6,373 nt of DNA from Thermoproteota archaeon. GTDB taxonomy: Archaea; Korarchaeota; Korarchaeia; Korarchaeales; Korarchaeaceae. Positions 1 through 4,835 of this stretch are shown one piece after another (position 1 is the first letter of the stretch; every line of letters starts with the position of its first letter). The stretch spans positions 1 through 6,373 of the forward strand of contig QMVU01000068.1 in NCBI GenBank assembly GCA_003661265.1. The letters are read 5' to 3'. Under the pieces are notes generated by a model. The model was not told where the DNA came from, ran no database searches, and worked only from the letters and a program-made list of their open reading frames with translations. Both the position numbers and the translations under genes were made by a program.

Positions 1-176
1 GCCCAGTAATAACCGTTAATGAGAGGGCGTGCTTTTGCCATAATCGCGCTAATAATCTCTTCTTGAGAAAAACCTTCGCTTTGCCATATTCGAACATTGC
101 GTTCCAGTTGTCGGAACATTTGATCTTCGGACATTCTTGTATTCAGGCCGATTGGGCGTCCTTTTAACGTTTTCAT
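1..176 (-). CDS. Unidentified protein, N-terminal 58 codons only (runs off the left edge)
   Basis: This is the last visible gene of the minus-strand operon, and its 3' end lies outside the window. The reading frame is open from the ATG at 176 to the edge. It begins MKTLKGRPIGLNTRMSEDQM and continues with a hydrophilic, probably helical stretch (FRQLERNVRIWQSEGFSQEE) ending near LINGYYW. The start is chosen because a perfect Shine-Dalgarno sequence, AGGAGGTGAT, lies at 181-190. An ATG two codons upstream in the same frame would leave the ribosome site too close. The gene begins 20 nt after the stop of the zinc-ribbon protein to its right, so it is probably co-transcribed. I do not recognise a family. 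The missing C-terminus prevents any functional call. That it is a real gene is likely. Confidence 0.72.
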   Translation of the reverse strand, partial: MKTLKGRPIGLNTRMSEDQMFRQLERNVRIWQSEGFSQEEIISAIMAKARPLINGYYW

Positions 177-180
177 CTCC

Positions 181-190
181 ATCACCTCCT
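181..190 (-). promoter_or_regulatory. Full-length Shine-Dalgarno site of the leftmost gene
   Basis: AGGAGGTGAT on the minus strand is a ten-base complement of the usual 16S rRNA 3' end, placed just before ATG 176. It fixes the start of the gene that leaves the window. Confidence 0.8.
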
Positions 191-196
191 TTTGGC

Positions 197-535
197 TTAT
201 TTCTCTACTATTTCGTTATTCTCTATCGTCTCCAAGACATTGCGGAGTTCGTTTATTGCTCTTGAAATCTCCTCAGTACATTCCCCAAAGCGGTTTTGGT
301 CACAAAAGGTAAGGGCTTTAAAGATTAAGTTCAGGCTGCTGTTTAGTTGGTGTAGAAGGTGGTCTTTTGGTACAACTTTCTTGGCTTCTTCTTTAGCACA
401 TTCAGCACAAAGGAAAGGGTTTCCCTGATACCATCGGATATCAGCTCCACATGAAGGGCAATTTAGTTGCGAAGGGTGTAGAGTGGTACCACATTGCGGG
501 CATTCTCCATCGTGCTTTATACATAATATAATCAT
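197..535 (-). CDS. Small zinc-ribbon protein of unknown function (112 aa)
   Basis: The N-terminal half carries a four-cysteine zinc ribbon: CPQC at residues 12-15 and CPSC at 26-29. A further CAEC pair at 43-46 follows FL. The remaining ~60 residues (about 52-112) have no further CxxC pair, are rich in Leu, Asn and Glu, and look alpha-helical (for example LLHQLNSSLNLIFKAL). This layout suits a small adaptor or nucleic-acid/protein-binding protein, but no specific function can be assigned. The start is the third of several in-frame candidates. It lies 7 nt downstream of AAAGGAGG (543-550), whereas the ATG six bases earlier abuts the ribosome site and the longest possible start at 568 lies upstream of it. 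The gene begins 16 nt after the stop of the preceding 226-aa gene, consistent with co-transcription. Confidence 0.85.
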   Translation of the reverse strand: MIILCIKHDGECPQCGTTLHPSQLNCPSCGADIRWYQGNPFLCAECAKEEAKKVVPKDHLLHQLNSSLNLIFKALTFCDQNRFGECTEEISRAINELRNVLETIENNEIVEK

Positions 536-542
536 TACCATA

Positions 543-550
543 CCTCCTTT
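543..550 (-). promoter_or_regulatory. Ribosome binding site deciding the start of the 112-aa zinc-ribbon gene
   Basis: AAAGGAGG on the minus strand is 7 nt before ATG 535. A second ATG only one base after the site (541) is too close for efficient initiation, and the longest in-frame start (568) is upstream of the site. Confidence 0.75.
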
Positions 551-551
551 C

Positions 552-1232
552 TTAGTTGTCAACTTCATAAATTCTACCTACTCCTCCTGTACTTAGGTCA
601 ATCATCTTTAACAATTTTTCCTTATCTTTCTTTCGACAATAGAGACTTACACCAATCGCGCACACATTGGATGTTCTTGAGATGACAAGTATAAGGGGGA
701 AGTCGGGATTCTCTTTGGTAAGAGCCTGAACGCTGTCACTGAAGGGAGAACTTTCTAAACTGGAGTGCCATCCATCAATGACCATGATCCATCCATCGGC
801 TTTTTCCGGCGTTTGTGTATATCCGCGCCAAGGATCAGTTCTTACCCATTTCGTACCCCCTACTATTTGGGCAATTGCATTTTGGATTTCACTGTCCAAG
901 TCTCCAAACAGTTCTTGTTCTCCAGCAGCAGAAAGCGGGGTTGCAAGAAGTCCTTCGTCAAATTGAGCTTTCCATACTCTGTTTTCGAGACTGGGGCTAA
1001 GGAGAGTGAGGTGATTAGCGTAGTGAGGGAAAATTTCAGTACAAGCTCTACAGATCTCATCTGCTCCGTAATTGATATTGATCCACATTTCCATGTCGTC
1101 TACAAATTCGAGGCAGACGCACTCTCCGTTGCTGTTAACCCAACACTCATTATGTCCACAGTATGGACAAGGTTCAGATAACCTCTTATAAGTTAACTCT
1201 TCCCCACAGTAATAGCATTTGGCTTTTTCCAT
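552..1232 (-). CDS. Zinc-ribbon protein with an uncharacterised C-terminal domain (226 aa)
   Basis: The N-terminus has a clear zinc ribbon, CYYC at residues 6-9 with CPYC at 22-25. A second cysteine group follows at C30, C38, C40 and CRAC (61-64), which could bind another metal. From about residue 85 the protein looks like a globular domain with distinctive Trp-rich segments: TKWVRTDPWRGY (127-138), DGWIMVIDGWHSS (146-158) and a hydrophobic strand PLILVISRTSNV (179-190), then CAIGVSLYCRKKD. I recognise no catalytic signature and assign no function. The start has GAAAGGAGG 7 nt upstream (GGAGG at 1240-1244). It is preceded by the only sizeable gap in the operon (96 nt) and followed closely by another zinc-ribbon gene. 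The two may work together, but that rests only on adjacency and shared zinc ribbons. Confidence 0.87.
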   Translation of the reverse strand: MEKAKCYYCGEELTYKRLSEPCPYCGHNECWVNSNGECVCLEFVDDMEMWININYGADEICRACTEIFPHYANHLTLLSPSLENRVWKAQFDEGLLATPLSAAGEQELFGDLDSEIQNAIAQIVGGTKWVRTDPWRGYTQTPEKADGWIMVIDGWHSSLESSPFSDSVQALTKENPDFPLILVISRTSNVCAIGVSLYCRKKDKEKLLKMIDLSTGGVGRIYEVDN

Positions 1233-1252
1233 TATTACCCCTCCTTTCTTAT

Positions 1253-1309
1253 CTAGTTTTTAAGGATGCGGGGAAAACTGATTTTTGTTTTAGCTTTTCT
1301 TGTGTCCAT
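1253..1309 (-). CDS. Possible 18-residue ORF in the operon's largest gap
   Basis: The 96-nt gap between two operon genes contains a short ORF, MDTRKAKTKISFPRILKN. It is strongly basic, and its TAG stop falls just before the ribosome site of the 226-aa gene. The only upstream purine stretch resembling a Shine-Dalgarno site is a GAGAG-type sequence at suitable distance. That is much weaker than the GAAAGGAGG used by every other gene here. It could be a tiny peptide, a translational-coupling leader, or chance. I list it because the gap is otherwise unexplained, but an 18-codon ORF can easily occur by chance in AT-rich DNA. Confidence 0.15.
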   Translation of the reverse strand: MDTRKAKTKISFPRILKN

Positions 1310-1328
1310 GATCCATCTCTCTCTTTTT

Positions 1329-1727
1329 TTAAAGAGATTCTTGGAGAACCTGTGTAGCAGTTCCACTTTCTACAAAAAAGTTTTCAAAAATTTCCTTCAA
1401 AAGATTAAAATCTTTCCCTTTTAGCTCAATCTCCATTCCGTCAAACCAATCTAGGTAAACATAGGTAATTTTGTAGGGGATAAAATCAGGATCGCAATAG
1501 AAGCGAAATTCGTCGCTTGGGCCGCCCCATGATAACTGATACCGGAAATAACCGCTTCTCTGATCCTGAAATGTTCCGGCTGGGACATAATCGAAACACA
1601 GCCCGTATTCAAAGATACTTCCTAATTCTTCGTCATGCGCATCGGGATCTTTAAGAAAGAGACTCCAGAGTTTTTTCAGATCTTTAATTCTTTCGTCTTT
1701 GTTCTGAATGACTTTCTTTTTCTCCAT
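1329..1727 (-). CDS. Uncharacterised protein with GGPSDEF / LDWFDG segments (132 aa)
   Basis: The product starts with a Lys-rich helical segment (MEKKKVIQNKDERIKDLKKL). It then forms a compact acidic and aromatic domain with characteristic stretches: FEYGLCFDYVPAGTFQDQ, YQLSWGGPSDEFRFY, YVYLDWFDGMEIEL and a C-terminal helix FNLLKEIFENFFVES. To my recollection, proteins with this WGGPSDEF...LDWFDG pattern recur as short hypothetical proteins of plasmids and phages, but I know of no function. No membrane segment, signal peptide or metal-binding cluster is visible. The start is set by GAAAGGAGG (1735-1743) with a 7-nt spacer. An in-frame ATG ten codons upstream (1757) precedes this ribosome site and is not used. 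The gene begins 39 nt after the stop of the HExxH gene and belongs to the same transcription unit. Confidence 0.85.
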   Translation of the reverse strand: MEKKKVIQNKDERIKDLKKLWSLFLKDPDAHDEELGSIFEYGLCFDYVPAGTFQDQRSGYFRYQLSWGGPSDEFRFYCDPDFIPYKITYVYLDWFDGMEIELKGKDFNLLKEIFENFFVESGTATQVLQESL

Positions 1728-1734
1728 TTTTACA

Positions 1735-1743
1735 CCTCCTTTC
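1735..1743 (-). promoter_or_regulatory. Ribosome binding site deciding the start of the 132-aa gene
   Basis: GAAAGGAGG on the minus strand sits 7 nt before ATG 1727. The longer reading frame from 1757 would place this site inside the coding sequence, so the shorter product is preferred. Confidence 0.8.
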
Positions 1744-1766
1744 TCATAATATAACATTGACTTCCT

Positions 1767-2057
1767 TTATTCCCCTTCCTTGAGTTCTTTTAACAGTTGT
1801 TCTGTTAAGGCTTTGTGTTGATCATTGTGAACTTCAGAATGCAATAAAATGTGAGCTAATTCATGAGCTATAGCTTGTGGGTACTTTTCAAAGGGGAGAA
1901 AAGCAGCGATAAGAATATCGTAATGTTTCCCTTCTCCTTGTACGTTAGCTTTTAGGTCGTTCATTTGAGTCGAAACATGGATGTCGATTGTTATGTTTCT
2001 TCCTTCTCTTTGACTAACTATTTCTTCAGCCTTTTTCTTCAAATCAAGTAATGTCAC
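1767..2057 (-). CDS. Minimal HExxH (HELAH) zinc metallopeptidase-like protein (96 aa)
   Basis: Residues 64-73 read AHELAHILLH, giving the zincin signature HExxH with ligands H65 and H69 and catalytic glutamate E66. The hydrophobic helix around the motif fits the small zincin folds of ImmA/IrrE (DUF955)-type or SprT-like proteins. Upstream is a short alpha/beta part (ITIDIHVSTQ, HYDILIAAFLPFE). At 96 residues it is shorter than those families usually are. The third zinc ligand is not obvious: H73, H77, H81 or E86 in the C-terminal helix are candidates. It may therefore be a minimal protease or a metal-binding remnant. The start is GTG, 8 nt after AAAGGAGG at 2066-2073. That ribosome site overlaps the end of the 500-aa ligase gene, so translation is probably coupled. 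A protease in this operon could process a modified peptide or cleave a repressor; both are speculation. Confidence 0.82.
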   Translation of the reverse strand: MTLLDLKKKAEEIVSQREGRNITIDIHVSTQMNDLKANVQGEGKHYDILIAAFLPFEKYPQAIAHELAHILLHSEVHNDQHKALTEQLLKELKEGE

Positions 2058-2059
2058 TT

Positions 2060-3562
2060 TTAACTCCTCCTTTCTTTGATTGTTCTTTTGATAATTTCTG
2101 CCAGTTCGTTAGCTGCTTTCGTTATCTTGTTTATTTTTCTTCTATCCATCCGCCATATATAGGGCCATCCGAAAATGAATTGATTGTCAGGAACTGTTAT
2201 CGGATGATCAATTCTTTCGGCAAACTTGGAATCGTAACCTGCCACTACTTCTCCTCTACCTTCTCTTAGTCCATAGATCGTTATCGTCAGAGGTTCCTTT
2301 ATTTTTTCCAGTTTATTCTTGAGGATATCCCTAACCTGTCTCTGGATTTGCCAATCCCATTCATCCCGAAGATAGATAATGACTTCAATTTTTGATTTTA
2401 TCCTCCAATTGGCATTGATTGCTTCGCCTCTGTACAAACGTCGGTATTCTTCAGGAAAATGGATGAACTTATGGTATTCCTTTGAGGTTAGTTTGCAAAT
2501 TCGGAGGTAATCTTCCTTCTTTGGAGGATCAGAATACTCCAAACATTTCTTGTTGACGAATTCCTGAACGACATTTTTAGCTATCTTGAAGACAATTCGT
2601 CCTATTTCTGGGTTCCATAGAACAGCGGATGGGAGAGTACGATATTCTATTCCCCAAGGTTGATCCCGGTAAGCGCTTAAGCATTTGTATTCCCCTCGTG
2701 CGTTCCCTGAAAGAGAAAGCAATTTGCGTCCCAGAAAATCGTCAAGGATTTCGACAATTTTTTCCTTTATAGTATCCGCTTTCCATATTCCTGGAAGCCC
2801 AAAGTGTAAGTGGCATCCTAAAGGATATATGTCACCTTTTACTCCAAGGTTCCGATTGGCTTTTTCTATCAACCGTCTTATTCTTGCTATCACTCGGCGG
2901 TGATTGGAATCTTCCTTCGGGCGAAGCTCAATTTGATATCCTGCTCCATCAACTCCAACCTCACCGTCAAGAGTGCGAATAACTTCAGGTAAGTCTTGGT
3001 GTACTACTTCATTGTTCGAGGTTAACTGCTCAAATTCAGGATCGCAACCGATTGTGATTCGTGCCGTAGGAAGAAGGGATTTGAGGTTAGGGAGGGACAC
3101 TCTCCTTTTTGGGAGAGTAGATACAATTTTCCTTGCCAAGGGAAGGAAGTTCTCGCGATGTGTCCAGTCGGTAGCATGAAGAAGATGTAGCCGTTCGCAA
3201 TAAATTCCAGCGGTACCTATATATCTTCTGCCGCACTGAAGTTCAATTCTGCAAGGATGATCGGAAGGATAGAAATTGTCATCCCAGTCAAAAAAGACCG
3301 GATGTGTTCTGATTAAGGCTGCTTCTGATGGCGTGATTTCGACGATCCGTCTTCTCCCTTCTTTGTAAGAAGGACAGTCCGTACATGGCAACGATTCTCC
3401 CTCAAGACGGGCGAAGCACGTTGCACTTCCCATAAGGGGGAAAAAGGTACAATGAGATCCTCCACAGATAAACCCCTTTTCTTTGAGAGAGGGGATAAGG
3501 TCGCTAAAGTATTCGTGGGGGGTCCACTTTGGGATGATATCGACTTCAATTCTTTTCTTCAT
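2060..3562 (-). CDS. COOH-NH2 ligase-like enzyme, phage phiEco32 type 2-like (500 aa)
   Basis: This is a predicted ATP-dependent amide-forming enzyme of the glutamine synthetase/GCS-like COOH-NH2 ligase superfamily. Motifs occur in the expected order: GCDPEFE (172-178), GVDGAGYQIELRPKE (203-217), GCHLHFGLPG (249-258) and EYRTLPSAVL (306-315). The acidic, His and Arg residues in these (D174, E176, E212, H251, H253, R308) would form the metal- and ATP-binding site. Such enzymes are known in phages, including phiEco32-like ones. The N-terminal ~165 residues are distinct, with a cysteine cluster C33, C38, C49, C60 and C63 that may bind metal. The C-terminal ~110 residues are Lys/Arg-rich and helical. 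AAAGGAGG with a 6-nt spacer (3569-3576) supports the start, and the ribosome site overlaps the stop of the amidotransferase gene. The superfamily call is fairly confident from motifs alone; the substrate is unknown. Confidence 0.82.
   Translation of the reverse strand: MKKRIEVDIIPKWTPHEYFSDLIPSLKEKGFICGGSHCTFFPLMGSATCFARLEGESLPCTDCPSYKEGRRRIVEITPSEAALIRTHPVFFDWDDNFYPSDHPCRIELQCGRRYIGTAGIYCERLHLLHATDWTHRENFLPLARKIVSTLPKRRVSLPNLKSLLPTARITIGCDPEFEQLTSNNEVVHQDLPEVIRTLDGEVGVDGAGYQIELRPKEDSNHRRVIARIRRLIEKANRNLGVKGDIYPLGCHLHFGLPGIWKADTIKEKIVEILDDFLGRKLLSLSGNARGEYKCLSAYRDQPWGIEYRTLPSAVLWNPEIGRIVFKIAKNVVQEFVNKKCLEYSDPPKKEDYLRICKLTSKEYHKFIHFPEEYRRLYRGEAINANWRIKSKIEVIIYLRDEWDWQIQRQVRDILKNKLEKIKEPLTITIYGLREGRGEVVAGYDSKFAERIDHPITVPDNQFIFGWPYIWRMDRRKINKITKAANELAEIIKRTIKERRS
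2066..2073 (-). promoter_or_regulatory. Ribosome binding site supporting the GTG start of the HExxH gene
   Basis: AAAGGAGG on the minus strand lies 8 nt before the GTG at 2057 and inside the last codons of the upstream ligase gene. It makes the non-ATG start convincing. Confidence 0.78.
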
Positions 3563-3574
3563 GGCTTTCCTCCT

Positions 3575-4444
3575 TTACTCAACGAAGGATCCTATTTGTA
3601 CAAGGCAATCGAGACAAACATAATCTCGATCGCCTTCATAAACTTCATAAAGAAAGCCTTCTCTGTTACAGAATACGCACTTTCCCCATCGCCTTCGTTT
3701 TCTCAGAATTTCCTCGCTACAACTGTAACAGAAAGTATACGAAAATTTGGGACCATTCCTCTTCATTCCATTAACCACCGTTGCTCCGCACCAATCACAG
3801 TATTCAGGGGTTACAGTTTTCTTGTGGGTGGGGTACCAGTCAGTCGGATAACTCAGCCAATCGCCATGATAAACAGGTATCACTTCATATGATCCGTTGG
3901 AGAAATAACAACCGTTATGCTTTTTGAATTCTCCATATAGATGGAAGTCACCATCACTAAAGAGAAAAGCCAGTTTGCTTCCCCTTATCGCCTCTTGCAG
4001 CAACTTCTGAAAAGCGGGCTTGCGAATTTGGCTCTTTAATGGAGCCAAAACTTTCTGAATGAATTCCTGTGTGTCTGAAAGTCCTTTTCCCTTTTCCCCA
4101 TAGCCTGTAAAGATCCCATTGTGAGCGACAGCGACTCCACATTCTACTTTCGTTTTCATCAACTTTTCCTTACTGGTAGAAAGAGGGAAAGGGTGGCAAT
4201 GATGAGGAGAAATTGCTCCATGCGTAGCAGCTCGAAGGTGAATGAGCATTGGATAAGATTTCCAATCTCGCGAATTGAGAAACTCCAACAGGTCCTTTAA
4301 CTTCATAAACCCCTTCTCAATTCTTACTTTCTTGTTTTGCGCCCAGGCCACCCCTGCCCCATCATTATTTCGTTGCCAGCAGTTTCGTAGTTCTTTTTCT
4401 GAAGGAAGAGCGATCCCTGCTGGTTTTGCAATGATTACGCACAT
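3575..4444 (-). CDS. Class II glutamine amidotransferase with two C-terminal zinc ribbons (289 aa)
   Basis: This is an Ntn-hydrolase glutaminase domain that should release ammonia from glutamine for a partner ligase. Key residues match the GlmS/PurF/AsnB pattern. They are the nucleophile Cys2 directly after Met (MCVII), NNDGAG (26-31), HLRAATHG (69-76), HPF (84-86), the oxyanion-hole segment AHNGIF (107-112) and LSDTQ (122-126) with the substrate-binding Asp. No synthase domain follows. Instead there are two zinc ribbons, C216/C219 with C239/C242 and C256/C259 with C277/C280, unusual for this family. The initiator Met must be removed to expose Cys2, which fixes the start. The ribosome site (GGAGG at 4456-4460) is inside the previous gene, with an 11-nt spacer. 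The previous stop codon touches this ATG, implying translational coupling. Lying between the two ligase genes, it is the likely ammonia donor for one or both. Confidence 0.9.
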   Translation of the reverse strand: MCVIIAKPAGIALPSEKELRNCWQRNNDGAGVAWAQNKKVRIEKGFMKLKDLLEFLNSRDWKSYPMLIHLRAATHGAISPHHCHPFPLSTSKEKLMKTKVECGVAVAHNGIFTGYGEKGKGLSDTQEFIQKVLAPLKSQIRKPAFQKLLQEAIRGSKLAFLFSDGDFHLYGEFKKHNGCYFSNGSYEVIPVYHGDWLSYPTDWYPTHKKTVTPEYCDWCGATVVNGMKRNGPKFSYTFCYSCSEEILRKRRRWGKCVFCNREGFLYEVYEGDRDYVCLDCLVQIGSFVE

Positions 4445-4834
4445 CTATTCCATCACCTCCTCTCTTTCGAAAGTTGCGAGGGCTTTTGCCCCGATTATGT
4501 TTCCCTCTTTGTCCCGAATAAACTCATCCGGTACGAGGAGATCTTTCCGTCCAATAGCAGCAAGGGCTACGGGACGGGAAACGATATACCATACCCCTTC
4601 CTTTTCAGGGGGAAGATCAATAACCTTTCCCGTTTTGATATGTCTAAGAGTGAAAGGAGCGAAATCTGCTTCTAAGGCTACCCGCTCCTCCACCCTTGCC
4701 ACTCTTCCCGAAGGGGGGAAAGTGATGTGATTAACGGTCACAGGATGAGGAGTCAAGTTGTAGATCCTGTGACCAAGAGGATGGATCTGAATGTGATCAC
4801 CTTTGTTCTCCACCAAAATCTTAACCATAACCAT
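4445..4834 (-). CDS. Uncharacterised 'NLTPHPVTV' protein (129 aa)
   Basis: I recognise the pattern of a short conserved hypothetical protein but no function. Visible segments are YNLTPHPVTVNHITFPPSGR (25-44), ARVEERVALEA, a middle part around GKVIDLPPEKEGVWYIVSR (68-86), then ALAAIGRKDLLVPDEFIRD and GNIIGAKALATFE near the C-terminus. The composition suggests a small beta-rich soluble protein. There are no cysteines, no signal peptide and no membrane segment, in contrast to its zinc-ribbon neighbours. The ATG has GAAAGGAGG 7 nt upstream (GGAGG at 4842-4846), overlapping the end of the amidoligase gene. Its stop directly abuts the start of the amidotransferase. Position between two amide-forming enzyme genes makes it a candidate accessory subunit, or a substrate for amidation or ligation, but no sequence motif proves either. 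Confidence 0.85.
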   Translation of the reverse strand: MVMVKILVENKGDHIQIHPLGHRIYNLTPHPVTVNHITFPPSGRVARVEERVALEADFAPFTLRHIKTGKVIDLPPEKEGVWYIVSRPVALAAIGRKDLLVPDEFIRDKEGNIIGAKALATFEREEVME

Positions 4835-4835
4835 T

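Noticed and set aside
765..1181. 138-codon open frame on the plus strand
   Set aside because: It is antisense to the 226-aa zinc-ribbon protein, whose cysteine motifs and strong ribosome site show the minus frame is the real gene.
1320..1337. Hairpin TCTCTTT / AAAGAGA around the stop of the 132-aa gene, a possible terminator
   Set aside because: The stem is AT-rich and weak, includes the stop codon, and no U-run follows on the minus-strand transcript. Downstream genes continue in the same direction, so an intrinsic terminator is unlikely.
3313..3549. 78-codon minus-strand frame inside the second ligase gene
   Set aside because: It is an alternative frame within a gene supported by ligase motifs and a ribosome site, and has no initiation signal of its own.
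3452..3892. 146-codon open frame on the plus strand
   Set aside because: It overlaps the start of the second ligase and the end of the amidotransferase in antisense. No ribosome site or recognisable domain supports it.
4275..4730. 151-codon open frame on the plus strand
   Set aside because: It lies antisense to the amidotransferase and the 129-aa gene, has no plausible ribosome site, and has low-complexity Ser/Arg-rich content. The minus-strand frames carry clear motifs.
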